A stretch of DNA of 64,000 nt from Streptomyces sp. SAI-135 (GTDB taxonomy: Bacteria > Actinomycetota > Actinomycetes > Streptomycetales > Streptomycetaceae), in NCBI RefSeq assembly GCF_029893805.1, contig NZ_JARXYP010000002.1:5084001-5148000 (forward strand). Reading direction: 5' to 3'. Numbering within the stretch: the first letter of the stretch is position 1; every line of letters starts with the position of its first letter. A program made the translations under genes and the position numbers. Shown here piece by piece: positions 1 to 8,999 of this stretch. The notes below the pieces were generated by a model, which was not told where the DNA came from, made no database searches, and saw only the letters and a list, made by a program, of their open reading frames with translations.

Positions 1-1364
1 TTGGCTTCGTCGTCGACGACGGTCGCGGAGATGCCGGGCAGCGGGGTCTGCGCGGAACCGGGCTTGGTCGCGGTGACACCGGGCAGCGGGGAGATCATCA
101 TCGCGCCGGTCTCGGTCTGCCACCAGGTGTCCACGATCGGCGTGCGGTCGGCGCCGATGTGCTTGCGGTACCAGATCCACGCCTCGGGGTTGATCGGCTC
201 ACCCACCGAGCCCAGCACCCGCAGGCTGCTGAGATCGAACTTCGCGGGGATCTCGTCGCCCCACTTCATGAACGTACGGATCGCGGTCGGCGCCGTGTAC
301 AGGATGGTCACCCCGTACTTCTGGATGATCTCCCAGAAGCGGCCCTGGTGCGGGGTGTCCGGGGTGCCCTCGTACATGACCTGGGTGGCGCCGTTGGCGA
401 GCGGGCCGTAGACGATGTACGAGTGCCCGGTCACCCAGCCGACGTCGGCCGTGCACCAGTAGACGTCGGTCTCCGGCTTGAGGTCGAAGACGGCGTGGTG
501 GGTGTACGCGGTCTGGGTGAGGTAGCCGCCGGAGGTGTGCAGGATGCCCTTGGGCTTACCCGTCGTCCCGGACGTGTAGAGGATGAACAGCGGCTGCTCG
601 GCGTGGAACGCCTCCGGGGTGTGCTCGGCCGACTGCCGCTCGACGATCTCGTGCCACCACACGTCCCGGCTGTCGTCCCAGGCGACCTCCTGGCCGGTCC
701 GGCGCACGACCAGCACGTGCTCGACGTTGCCGGCCTTGCCGACCGCCTCGTCGACGGCCGGCTTGAGCGCGGACGGCTTGCCGCGCCGGTAGCCGCCGTC
801 GGAGGTGATGACGACCTTGGCGTCGGCGTCCTGGATGCGGGTGGCGAGGGCGTCCGCCGAGAAGCCGCCGAAGACCACGGAGTGCGCGGCGCCGATCCGC
901 GCGCACGCGAGCATCGCGACCGCCGTCTCGGGGATCATCGGCATGTAGACGGCGACCCGGTCGCCCTTCTGGACGCCCAGTTCCAGCAGGGCGTTCGCGG
1001 CCCTGGAGACCTCGTCCTTGAGCTCGGCGTAGGTGATCGCGCGGCTGTCGCCCGGCTCGCCCTCGAAGTGGATCGCGACCCGGTCGCCGTGGCCCGCCTC
1101 GACATGCCGGTCGACGCAGTTGTACGCCACGTTGAGCTCGCCGTCCTGGAACCACTTGGCGAACGGCGGGTTCGACCAGTCCAGTGTCTCGGTCGGCTCC
1201 TTGGCCCAGCTCAGCCGGCGGGCCTGCGCGGCCCAGAAACCCAGCCGGTCAGCCTTGGCCTGCTCATACGCCTCCGCCGTGACGTTGGCGTTGGCGGCCA
1301 GGTCGGCGGGGGGTGCGAACCTGCGCTCTTCCTTGAGCAGGTTGGCCAGGCTTTCGTTGCTCAC
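1..1364 (-). CDS. acsA: Acetyl-CoA synthetase, C-terminus outside window
   Basis: This gene activates acetate to acetyl-CoA through acetyl-AMP in the cytoplasm. The frame from the GTG at 1364 reads MSNESLANLLKEERRF and runs to the window edge, giving about 454 of the roughly 650 residues usual for the family. ANL-superfamily motifs are visible: the P-loop-like ILYTSGTTGKPKG (about residue 265), YTAPTAIRTF, and the substrate-site segment DTWWQTETG. The acyl-adenylate hinge and acetylated-lysine region lie beyond the window. The only nearby ATG is out of frame, so GTG is chosen. The 400-bp upstream gap should hold the promoter. Family assignment is very secure. Confidence 0.95.
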   Translation of the reverse strand, partial: MSNESLANLLKEERRFAPPADLAANANVTAEAYEQAKADRLGFWAAQARRLSWAKEPTETLDWSNPPFAKWFQDGELNVAYNCVDRHVEAGHGDRVAIHFEGEPGDSRAITYAELKDEVSRAANALLELGVQKGDRVAVYMPMIPETAVAMLACARIGAAHSVVFGGFSADALATRIQDADAKVVITSDGGYRRGKPSALKPAVDEAVGKAGNVEHVLVVRRTGQEVAWDDSRDVWWHEIVERQSAEHTPEAFHAEQPLFILYTSGTTGKPKGILHTSGGYLTQTAYTHHAVFDLKPETDVYWCTADVGWVTGHSYIVYGPLANGATQVMYEGTPDTPHQGRFWEIIQKYGVTILYTAPTAIRTFMKWGDEIPAKFDLSSLRVLGSVGEPINPEAWIWYRKHIGADRTPIVDTWWQTETGAMMISPLPGVTATKPGSAQTPLPGISATVVDDEA

Positions 1365-1761
1365 GGCATCTGCCTTTCCCAGGGTGTCCGTTGTGTCCCA
1401 GGCCACAGCTCATCAGACCGGGGGTGTGATGACAAGGGTCGACCGGAAATTGGTTTAGACCTGTGGACTCGTCGAGTCCGGCGGACCGGGTCATCCGTAC
1501 CCACGGACGCCGACCGGGTGGAGTTCAGCACGTATGACGCCTTTCACACTCCTGCCCGAGTACGCGGGGAGCGCCGCAGGAGTCCGGCGGCGCTTCGAGG
1601 TGTTCCGGCGGCGTCGTCCGGACGCGGTGACGTCTTTCGTGACCTGGCGTGTCGGGGCCCGGACGCGGTGACACATTGCATGCCCCGGCATGTCGAGGAC
1701 CCGCCGGGCCGTGTCCTTGGCATGTGGTCGCCGACCGCCCCGCACCCGGCCGACGTGCTCA

Positions 1762-1794
1762 GGGGTGCGGCCCCTCCTGGAGAGGCCGCACCCC
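1762..1794 (-). terminator. Terminator-like hairpin after the SulP-carbonic anhydrase gene
   Basis: An 11-bp perfect stem, GGGGTGCGGCC (1762-1772) with GGCCGCACCCC (1784-1794), closes an 11-nt loop. It begins 8 bp past the stop codon of the leftward fusion gene and lies upstream of acsA, so it fits termination of the fusion transcript. There is no clear U-tract, which is common in Streptomyces. The rest of 1365-1761 shows no convincing gene; it presumably carries the acsA promoter. Confidence 0.75.
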
Positions 1795-1802
1795 GCGAGG
1801 AC

Positions 1803-4211
1803 TCACGCCGACAGGTCCGCGGCCTCCACGTGCTCGAACAGCCCGCCCCCGCCCCCGCCGGTGAGCAGATACGCCTGGGCCTCGCCGACGTGGAAGTACA
1901 TGCCGTGCAGCTCCAGCGCCCCCTCCCGCAGGGCGCGGGCGACCGAGCCATGGGCGCTCAGGTGCTCCAACTGCTGCACCACGTTGGTCAGACAGAGCTG
2001 CTCGACCGCGTCGGCGGCCGCCCGTCCGGCCAGCCCGGCGGGGGGCCGGTCCGCGTCGGCCATCCGCTCCAGGCTGGGCAGGCCGTGCCGCAGCCAGCGC
2101 TTGAGGGGGGTTTGGGCGCCGCCGGGCTCGGAGTTGAGCAGCGCCTGCATGGCCCCGCAGCCGGAGTGCCCGCACACCGTGATGGAGCGCACCTTCAGCA
2201 CCTCCACCGCGTACTCGATCGCGGCCGCCACCGAGTCGTCTCCGCTCTCCTCGCCGGGCAGGGGCACGAGGTTGCCCACATTGCGCACCACGAACAGGTC
2301 GCCCGGGCCGCTGGAGGTGATCATCGAGGTGACCAGGCGTGAGTCGGCGCAGGTGAGGAAGAGCTGGTCGGGCTGCTGGCCCTCGCGCGCCAGCCGGGCC
2401 AGCTCACCCCGCACGATCGGCGCGGTGTTGCGCTGGAACGCGCTGATGCCACGCGCCAGGTCACGCCCGCTCGATTCCCGGGACGCATCCGGAGCCTGCG
2501 CGGTGCCGGGCTCGCCCGACGCACCGGCGTTTGCGGCGGCCTGCGTGGTGTACGGGCGCTCGCACTGGTGGTTGCGCCAGGCCGTCCAGGGTCGGCAGCG
2601 GCAGTGGCCCGCATCGGAGGGCTCGGCGATGCGCGTCCCCGGTCTGCGCCCGGTCAGCTCGACCGAACCGCCCTGCGCGGTGTGCGTCTTCTGCCAGTCC
2701 TGCAGCGCTTCGTACGCCGCGTGGTCCATGAACGACCCGTCCAGCTCCACGACCGCGCTCGCCCCCTGTGGGACGAGATGCAGGGCCCGGCTGAGCCGGG
2801 GCACGGCGAGGAAGGTCAACTGCCCGCGCACGTGTACGTGATGGACTCCCTCTCTCTCGCAGTGCGTGATCCGGGTGCGGGTGAGGCGGTGCAGCGCGAC
2901 GGCGACGGCGACGGCGACGCCCAGCGTCACGCCCTCCAGGACGCCGAACACGACGACGCCGAGGGTGGTGACGGCGTAGACCAGGACCTCTCGGTGGCGG
3001 GTCACCGTGCGGATGTGGTGCAGGGACACCATCTGGATGCCGACGGACATCACCAGGGCGGCGAGCGAGGCGAGCGGGATGAACTCGAGGACCGGGACCA
3101 TCAGCAGCGCGGCGATCACTACGAGAACGCCGTGCAGCATGGTGGAGTTCCGGCTGACGGCGCCCGCCTGGACATTCGCGGAACTGCGCACCGCCACACC
3201 GGCGACGGGCAGTCCGCCGAGGGAGCCCGAGACGATGTTGGCGGCGCCCTGTCCGAGCAGTTCGCGGTCCAGGTCGCAGCGGCCGACGCGGGCGCCGCGA
3301 CCCTGGCCGGTGCTCGCTGCGATCAGGTCGGGGCGTCCTGCCGCCAGCTTGTCCACGGCCACCGCGCCCAGCAGCGACTGCACGCTGCACACCAGCGTGG
3401 TGGTCAGCACGGCGGCGACGAGCCCCAGCACGGGACCCTCGGGCAGCCCGGCCAGCGCATGGCTGCTCCAGGAGGGCAGATCGACCTTCGGTACGGCCAG
3501 CCCGGCGAGGGAGGCGGCGGTGGTCGCGCCGGCCACGGCCACGAGCGCGGCCGGGACCCTTCGCAGGAGCCGGCCCGCCCGGCCCGGGATGCGTGGCCAG
3601 AGGAAGAGCAGCGCCAGGGTCAGCGCGCTCACCGACACCGAGGCGGGCTGGAGCCGCGCCAACTGGGCGGGCAGGGCACGCAGGTTGTCGAGGACGGCAC
3701 TCTGCGGGGTGCCGCCGAGGACGATGTGCAACTGGGCGACGGCGATGGTGACGCCGATACCGGCGAGCATGCCGTGCACGATCGCGGGGCTGACGGCGAG
3801 CGCGGTGCGGGCCACCCGGAGGCAGCCCAGGCCGAGTTGGACCACTCCGGCGAGGACGGTGATGGCGCAGGTCGTCCGCCAGCCGTAGCGGTGGATCAGG
3901 TCGGCGGTGACCACGGTGAGTCCGGCCGCCGGACCGCTGACCTGGAGCGGGCAGCCGCCGAGCCGGCCGGCGACGATCCCTCCGACGGCGGCGGCCACGA
4001 GACCGGCCTGGAGCGGCGCTCCGGTGGCGAGGGCGATGCCCAGGGACAGGGGCAGGGCGATCAGGAAGACCGCGATGGAGGCCGACACGTCGGCGCCCGC
4101 GATCCGGAAGCGGCGGGGTGGGGTCGGCGGGGGGCTGTGGGCGGGGTGGATGCGCCTCGCGTGGTGCGAGTCGCTCGGGTCGGTGGCTCGGGTGGGAACA
4201 CAGGCTGACAT
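1803..4211 (-). CDS. SulP-family anion transporter fused to beta-carbonic anhydrase
   Basis: This 802-residue protein joins a SulP permease (about 40-470, 10 or more hydrophobic segments), a STAS-like segment (about 475-545) and a C-terminal beta-class carbonic anhydrase (about 590-785). The zinc and catalytic residues are visible as CADSR (Cys621, Asp623, Arg625) and HSGCG (His682, Cys685). SulP members move sulfate or bicarbonate. The fused anhydrase points to bicarbonate uptake coupled to CO2/HCO3- interconversion at the inner membrane face, which is inference. The ATG at 4211 follows a GGAGGAGA ribosome site at good spacing. A linker at about 550-590 is rich in Cys, Arg and Trp and has no recognised domain. 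Confidence 0.9.
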   Translation of the reverse strand: MSACVPTRATDPSDSHHARRIHPAHSPPPTPPRRFRIAGADVSASIAVFLIALPLSLGIALATGAPLQAGLVAAAVGGIVAGRLGGCPLQVSGPAAGLTVVTADLIHRYGWRTTCAITVLAGVVQLGLGCLRVARTALAVSPAIVHGMLAGIGVTIAVAQLHIVLGGTPQSAVLDNLRALPAQLARLQPASVSVSALTLALLFLWPRIPGRAGRLLRRVPAALVAVAGATTAASLAGLAVPKVDLPSWSSHALAGLPEGPVLGLVAAVLTTTLVCSVQSLLGAVAVDKLAAGRPDLIAASTGQGRGARVGRCDLDRELLGQGAANIVSGSLGGLPVAGVAVRSSANVQAGAVSRNSTMLHGVLVVIAALLMVPVLEFIPLASLAALVMSVGIQMVSLHHIRTVTRHREVLVYAVTTLGVVVFGVLEGVTLGVAVAVAVALHRLTRTRITHCEREGVHHVHVRGQLTFLAVPRLSRALHLVPQGASAVVELDGSFMDHAAYEALQDWQKTHTAQGGSVELTGRRPGTRIAEPSDAGHCRCRPWTAWRNHQCERPYTTQAAANAGASGEPGTAQAPDASRESSGRDLARGISAFQRNTAPIVRGELARLAREGQQPDQLFLTCADSRLVTSMITSSGPGDLFVVRNVGNLVPLPGEESGDDSVAAAIEYAVEVLKVRSITVCGHSGCGAMQALLNSEPGGAQTPLKRWLRHGLPSLERMADADRPPAGLAGRAAADAVEQLCLTNVVQQLEHLSAHGSVARALREGALELHGMYFHVGEAQAYLLTGGGGGGLFEHVEAADLSA

Positions 4212-4509
4212 TTTTCCCGTCTCCTCCGGGGCAGCGCGGTCGCGGAACAGGTGGTCCCCCGTCGACGACGGGGGTCGGGTCGCGGCCGTGGGTCACGGCG
4301 TGCAGCGGCGGGATGAATCAACGCTCGGTAAATGGATCGTAATGCAGAGTAAAGGACAGGCATAGACTTTCCGGGCAAATGGGGTAAAGACTCACCTGAA
4401 TGGGTGAAGTGGCAATTTCATCGGCTTGTCGTACTAATTCCTTCTCGGGCCCCGTGCGAACTTGGCGGCGCTGTCGTTGCCCCGAGAGAAGGAAGAAGGT
4501 GGGCGGAAC

Positions 4510-5787
4510 ATGGCCGCCACCCACAGGATTGCCGCGGGAGCCGTGGTCGCCGCGGTCTGCGCCGCCTCGCTCGCCGGTTGCGCGACCGGTACCGAAGACG
4601 CCGAGGGGGGAGCCGCGGGCCCGCTGAAGGCCAAGCCCTTCCAGGCACCCCCCAAGCGGGTGTTCCGCCTGATCGGCGACGGCTCCACCGCCTACACCGG
4701 AGCCCAGCCGCACCTGCCGAGAGCCCAGCGCCTCAAGCCCGGCGAGAAGCCCCCGCAGTTCGTGGTGTTCTCCTGGGACGGCGCCGGTGAGGACAGCCAG
4801 AAGCTGTTCTCCCACTTCCGCGAGGTCGCCAAGGCGAACCACGCGACGATGACGTACTTCCTGAGCGGCGTGTACATGCTGCCGGAGGACAAGCGCGCCG
4901 AGTACCGGCCGCCGCAGCACTCCCCGGGCCGCTCCGACATCGGCTTCAACGACGAGCAGGGCATCGCCGACACCGTCAAGCAGCTGCGCCTCGCGTGGCT
5001 GGAGGGCAACGAGATCGGCACCCACTTCAACGGCCACTTCTGCGGCAGCGGCGGCGGGGTCGGCCAGTGGTCGGTCGAGGAGTGGAAGGACGAGATCGCC
5101 CAGGCGAAGAAGTTCGTGAAGTCCTGGAAGACCAACACCGGGATGACGAAGGCCTCCCCGCTGCCCTTCGACTACGACAAGGAGCTCATCGGCGCCCGCA
5201 CCCCGTGCCTGGAGGGCCGGAAGAACTTCATGACGGCCGCCCGCGAGCTGGGCTTCCGCTACGACACCAGCGGGGTCAACGAGCAGCTGTGGCCGAAGAA
5301 GAAGCAGGGCCTGTGGGATCTGTCCATGCAGCTCGTGCCCTTCCCCGGACACTCCTACGAGCAGCTCACCATGGACTACAACTTCATGGTCAACCAGTCC
5401 GGCACCAGGACCCAGGGCGACCCCGCCAAGCACGAGTTCTGGGGCGACCAGATGCGCGACGGCCTCCTCAAGGGCTTCCACCGGGCCTACGACGGCAACC
5501 GCGCGCCGCTGATCATCGGCAACCACTTCGAGTCCTGGAACGGCGGCACCTACATGCGTGCCGTGGAGGAGACCGTCGAGCAGGTGTGCAACAAGCCTGA
5601 CGTGCGCTGTGTCTCCTTCCGGCAGCTCGCCGACTGGCTGGACGCGCAGGACCCGCAGACGCTGGAGAAGCTGCGTGCCCTCGGCGTCGGTGAGGCGCCC
5701 AAGCAGGGCTGGCCGGCCTTCCTGTCGGGCCGACCGGCTCCGGCCCCGAAGGGCGTGCCCGGAGCACCGGCGGCCAAGCGGCAGTAA
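4510..5787 (+). CDS. Secreted lipoprotein, polysaccharide-deacetylase-like
   Basis: This 425-residue lipoprotein has a basic N-terminus, a hydrophobic stretch and the lipobox SLAGC (lipidated Cys24), so it should be anchored outside the membrane. The body resembles a NodB-type polysaccharide deacetylase fold: FVVFSWDGAGE near residue 80 matches the first catalytic-aspartate strand, and IGTHFNGHF matches the metal-binding H-x(3)-H strand. The substrate cannot be read; peptidoglycan or an acetylated glycan is the usual guess. I start at ATG 4510, which follows GGAAGAAGGTGGG, rather than at the upstream in-frame ATG 4462, because only the shorter form has a normal signal peptide. It diverges from the SulP gene and the 4212-4509 gap holds both promoters. 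Confidence 0.8.
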   Translation: MAATHRIAAGAVVAAVCAASLAGCATGTEDAEGGAAGPLKAKPFQAPPKRVFRLIGDGSTAYTGAQPHLPRAQRLKPGEKPPQFVVFSWDGAGEDSQKLFSHFREVAKANHATMTYFLSGVYMLPEDKRAEYRPPQHSPGRSDIGFNDEQGIADTVKQLRLAWLEGNEIGTHFNGHFCGSGGGVGQWSVEEWKDEIAQAKKFVKSWKTNTGMTKASPLPFDYDKELIGARTPCLEGRKNFMTAARELGFRYDTSGVNEQLWPKKKQGLWDLSMQLVPFPGHSYEQLTMDYNFMVNQSGTRTQGDPAKHEFWGDQMRDGLLKGFHRAYDGNRAPLIIGNHFESWNGGTYMRAVEETVEQVCNKPDVRCVSFRQLADWLDAQDPQTLEKLRALGVGEAPKQGWPAFLSGRPAPAPKGVPGAPAAKRQ

Positions 5788-5821
5788 CGGTCCGGGCGGT
5801 CCGAGAGGCGGTGGCGGTCCG

Positions 5822-6808
5822 TCATACGCCCGCGGCCGTCACCGCGCTCTCGCCGAGGACGAACGAGGGGTCGATCTGCGCCGCCAGGTCGGCCCCCGTG
5901 CGCTCGTTGCCCCAGGACTGGGCGTTCTTCAGGTGGAAGTGCACCATCTGCCGGGTGTAGCGCTCCGCGTCGCGCAGCTCGTACGTCGCGTCGACGGCGG
6001 TCCGCATCCGGTGCAGGGCGCGCCGGTTGACGTCCTCCAGGAGCGCGAACCGCGGCGGCCGGCCCTTCTCCAGGGCGCGCACCCAGTCGGAGTGCCCGAC
6101 TGTCACCAGCAGGTCGTCCCCGACCTCGGAGCGGAGGAAGTCGAGATCGTCCTGGCCCTGCACCTTGTTGCCGACGACCTTCAGGACGACGCCGAAGTCG
6201 CGGGCGTACTCCTTGTACTGGCGATAGACAGAGACCCCCTTCCGGGTCGGCTCGGCGACGAGGAACGTGATGTCGAAGCGGGTGAACATGCCGGAGGCGA
6301 AGGAGTCCGAGCCCGCCGTCATGTCCACCACGACGTACTCGCCCCGCCCGTCCACCAGGTGGTTCAGGCAGAGCTCCACCGTGCCCGTCTTGGAGTGGTA
6401 GCAGGCGACCCCCAGGTCGGCGTCCGTGAAGGGGCCGGTGACCATCAGACGGACGATGTCGCCGTCGAGCTCCACCGGCCGGGCGCAGGCGTCGTAGACC
6501 GGGTTGTCCTCGCGCACCCGCAGCAGCCGGGAGCCCTCGCCGGGCGGGGTGGTCTTGATCATTTCCGTGGCGGAGGTGATCCGCGGGTTGGTGCCGCGCA
6601 GGTACTCCTTGATCAGCGGCAGTCGCTCGCCCAGGGCGGGCAGCGCGGCGGCCTCCGCCTCGTCCAGGCCCAGCGCCGGCCCCAGATGCTGGTTGATGTC
6701 GGCGTCGACGGCGATCACCGGCGCTCCGGTGGCCGCGAGATGGCGGATGAACAGGGAGGACAGCGTGGTCTTGCCGCTGCCGCCCTTCCCGACGAAAGCA
6801 ATTTTCAT
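5822..6808 (-). CDS. CooC/MinD-type P-loop ATPase
   Basis: A SIMIBI-class ATPase of 328 residues. It starts with the deviant Walker A MKIAFVGKGGSGKTTLSSLF (signature Lys plus P-loop Lys), followed by VIAVDADINQHL and VVVDMTAGSD (Walker B region). Relatives include CooC, which loads nickel into CO dehydrogenase, and ParA/MinD proteins. No Ni-enzyme gene is adjacent, so the client is unknown. The ATG at 6808 gives the canonical N-terminus; GTG 6814 and TTG 6817 are in-frame alternatives, and no strong ribosome site is visible for any of them. It converges with the lipoprotein gene (34-bp gap) and diverges from the Fic-like gene. Confidence 0.8.
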   Translation of the reverse strand: MKIAFVGKGGSGKTTLSSLFIRHLAATGAPVIAVDADINQHLGPALGLDEAEAAALPALGERLPLIKEYLRGTNPRITSATEMIKTTPPGEGSRLLRVREDNPVYDACARPVELDGDIVRLMVTGPFTDADLGVACYHSKTGTVELCLNHLVDGRGEYVVVDMTAGSDSFASGMFTRFDITFLVAEPTRKGVSVYRQYKEYARDFGVVLKVVGNKVQGQDDLDFLRSEVGDDLLVTVGHSDWVRALEKGRPPRFALLEDVNRRALHRMRTAVDATYELRDAERYTRQMVHFHLKNAQSWGNERTGADLAAQIDPSFVLGESAVTAAGV

Positions 6809-6899
6809 GTTCACCAAGGGTAGTCGGGTGATAGCTGTATGTGTCGGGGGTGCGTGAAGAAGACCACTCCATCGAGGGGTGCCCGGCTGGGTTGCGTAG

Positions 6900-6921
6900 T
6901 GTCGTACTCATGAGTACGACA
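6900..6921. repeat. 22-bp perfect palindrome over a start codon
   Basis: The half-sites GTCGTACTCA and TGAGTACGAC (6901-6920), flanked by T and A, make a perfect 22-bp inverted repeat with no spacer. Its centre falls inside the ATG (6910-6912) of the downstream Fic-like gene. Such a site could be an operator for a dimeric regulator that blocks initiation, or an mRNA hairpin that hides the start codon. Confidence 0.85.
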
Positions 6922-7734
6922 GGCGCGAACGCCGATCCGCTCGCGGCCCTGGGCTCGCTGCCCGGTGTGGCCGACTCCGTGGAGTCCGTGCGCAAGTCCG
7001 TGGACCGGGTCTACGGGCACCGTGTCATGCGGCGCCGCAGCAACGAGATCACGTCCGAGGCCGCCCTGCGCGGCGCCCGCGGCTCCGCCGCGCTGTCCGG
7101 CGCGGACTGGGCCCTCGAAGAGGTGCGCCGGCGCTCCGACTTCGGCGTCGACGACGAGGCGCGGGTCATGGGCGCGGCGCTGCGGCTGACCGCCGAGGCC
7201 GGCCAGTTGCTGTCCATCTGGCGGCAGTCGCCCCTCAGGGTGCTGGCCCGGCTGCATCTGGTCGCCGCGGCGACCGACGAGGACGAGATCGGGCGTCCGC
7301 GTCAGGCCGGTGAGAGGGTCGACGAGCCGCTTATCGAGCTGCCGCTGCCGGACGCTGCCGAGGTCTCCGGCCGGCTGGAGGGCCTGTCCGAGCTGATCAT
7401 CGCGGGCAGCTCCGCGCCCGCCCTGGTCACGGCCGCCGTGGTGCAGGGGGAACTCCTCGCCCTCAGGCCCTTCGTCTCCCACAACGGCCTGGTCGCGCGC
7501 GCGGCCGCGCGGATCGTCCTGGTCGGCAGCGGCCTCGACCCGAAGTCGGTGTGCCCGGCGGAGGTCGGTCACGCCGAACTGGGCCGCGCGGCCTATCTGG
7601 CGGCGCTCGACGGATACGTCTCCGGCACCCCCGAGGGCATGGCCGCCTGGATCGCCCACTGCGGCAGCGCGATCGAACTGGGTGCGCGCGAGTCGACGGC
7701 GGTGTGCGAGGCACTCCAGCGCGGGGCGGCGTAG
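6910..7734 (+). CDS. Fic-like protein with degenerate catalytic motif
   Basis: A 274-residue, mostly helical protein. Residues about 185-200 (LRPFVSHNGLVARAAARIVL) align with the Fic signature HPFxxGNGRxxR, but the catalytic His is Arg and the acidic residue and two glycines are changed. It may therefore have lost AMPylation activity or be a binding or regulatory relative. Related streptomycete genes are sometimes labelled oxidoreductase, for which I see no motif. The start is ATG 6910. No ribosome site is visible and the start lies inside a palindrome, so leaderless translation is possible. It diverges from the CooC-like ATPase. Confidence 0.6.
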   Translation: MSTTGANADPLAALGSLPGVADSVESVRKSVDRVYGHRVMRRRSNEITSEAALRGARGSAALSGADWALEEVRRRSDFGVDDEARVMGAALRLTAEAGQLLSIWRQSPLRVLARLHLVAAATDEDEIGRPRQAGERVDEPLIELPLPDAAEVSGRLEGLSELIIAGSSAPALVTAAVVQGELLALRPFVSHNGLVARAAARIVLVGSGLDPKSVCPAEVGHAELGRAAYLAALDGYVSGTPEGMAAWIAHCGSAIELGARESTAVCEALQRGAA

Positions 7735-7753
7735 AACTGCCCGGAACAGGGTT

Positions 7754-7781
7754 GCGGCGGTACGAGGACTCGTACCGCCGC
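7754..7781 (+). terminator. Terminator hairpin after the Fic-like gene
   Basis: A 13-bp perfect stem, GCGGCGGTACGAG with CTCGTACCGCCGC, separated by only two bases (effective loop of about 4 after fraying). It begins 20 bp past the stop codon of the Fic-like gene. It could act on either strand and so also serve the converging HAD gene. Confidence 0.8.
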
Positions 7782-8070
7782 TGGCATGTCCACCGAGTTA
7801 CCAAGCGTCCTCGATATGTTGCCCATCAGGTCGGGAACTTTGCCCGTCACCTGGTGCGGCTGGCCCGTAATCGACGGGTCGACGTCGCGTGGGTGCCCGG
7901 TGTTCATGCTCGGTCCGTGGGGCCAAATGCGTTTATAAGGTGATCCTCTCGGATGTCCTTGGTCTCGCGGGCCGTTAACCCCTTTGTACTCCTGGACCGC
8001 AGCGAGCGAAAGCCCTGGCCGCCGTTCTTTACTTTTATCCTCAAATGGGCGTCAAGTGGCCGGAATCGCC
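7782..8070. other. Intergenic stretch with AT-rich patch, no gene seen
   Basis: About 290 bp lie between two converging genes, where no promoter is needed. It nevertheless holds AT-rich segments unusual for this genome: TTATAA near 7932-7937 (self-complementary, so readable as a -10 on both strands) and TTACTTTTATCCTCAAAT near 8028-8045. No convincing ORF, hairpin series or repeat is visible. An unannotated small transcript is possible. Confidence 0.35.
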
Positions 8071-8892
8071 TCAGGCGACCGTCGACCGCCGCCGGTTCGC
8101 GTACCAGACGAGGCCCGCCGTCGCTGCCGCCGCTCCTATCGCGGCGACCGCGACGAGCGCCGGGCGGGGCGGTACGGCGAAACCGGGCAGCCGCTGCTTG
8201 AGCCGGACCGGCCGGTGGAAATCGAGAATCGGCCACCCGCGCGCGAGGGCCTCGCGACGCAGCGACCGGTCCGGGTTGACCGCGTGTGGATGGCCCACGG
8301 CCTGGAGCATCGGCAGGTCGGTCGCCGAGTCGCTGTAGGCGTAGCAGCGCTCCAGGTCGTATCCCTCGGACTCCGCCAGCTCCTTGACGGCCTCGGCCTT
8401 CGTCGGGCCGTACGCGTAGTACTCCACCTCGCCGGTGAAGCAGCCGTCCTCGCCGACGACCATGCGGGTCGCCACCACCCGGTCGGCGCCCAGGAGTTCG
8501 CCGATCGGCTCCACCACCTCGGCACCGGACGTGGAGACGATGACGACGTCCCGGCCGGCGGTGTGGTGCTCCTCGATGAGGGAGGCGGCCTCGTCGTAGA
8601 TGATCGGGTCGATCAGGTCGTGGAGGGTCTCGGCCACGATCTCCTTGACCTGCTGGACGTTCCAGCCGCGCACGAGCGCGGAGAGGTACTCGCGGGTGCG
8701 CTCCATCTGGTCGTGGTCCATACCGCCGACGAGGAAGACGAACTGGGCATATGCGGTCCGCAAGGCGGCCCTGCGGTTGATCAGGCCGCCTTGGTAGAAC
8801 GACTTGCTGAACGTGAGCGTGCTCGACTTCGCAATGACCGTCTTGTCCAGGTCAAAGAAGGCCGCTGTGCGGGGCAAGGAGTGGTTTTCCAC
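8071..8892 (-). CDS. HAD-superfamily IB phosphatase (SerB-like), membrane-tethered
   Basis: A 273-residue HAD hydrolase. All four motifs are present: FFDLDKTVIA (nucleophile DxD, residues about 10-19), VIVSTSG (motif II), the Lys in GPTKAEA (motif III) and YAYSDSATDLPML (motif IV acidic pair). HAD-IB members include phosphoserine phosphatase; the true substrate is unknown. A C-terminal hydrophobic helix (about 245-265) followed by NRRR suggests a tail anchor. The start is the GTG at 8892 (MENHSLPRT); ATG 8916 is an in-frame alternative. The order HAD gene, 6C RNA, ssd is also found in Mycobacterium tuberculosis (Rv3661, B11, Rv3660c), which supports orthology. Confidence 0.85.
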   Translation of the reverse strand: MENHSLPRTAAFFDLDKTVIAKSSTLTFSKSFYQGGLINRRAALRTAYAQFVFLVGGMDHDQMERTREYLSALVRGWNVQQVKEIVAETLHDLIDPIIYDEAASLIEEHHTAGRDVVIVSTSGAEVVEPIGELLGADRVVATRMVVGEDGCFTGEVEYYAYGPTKAEAVKELAESEGYDLERCYAYSDSATDLPMLQAVGHPHAVNPDRSLRREALARGWPILDFHRPVRLKQRLPGFAVPPRPALVAVAAIGAAAATAGLVWYANRRRSTVA

Positions 8893-8999
8893 ACCCCGAG
8901 CATAGGCGCAGCCCATTCGGCGTAAGGTGAGGCGCGTGGGTTTGCCTGAGAGGGCTCTCGGGTACACCATGGAAGTCACGGATCGTTCGCGACCGTGCT

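Noticed and set aside
159..2342. 727-residue plus-strand open frame at the left edge
   Set aside because: It is the reverse shadow of acsA and the anhydrase domain; Arg/Gly/Val-biased and without motifs.
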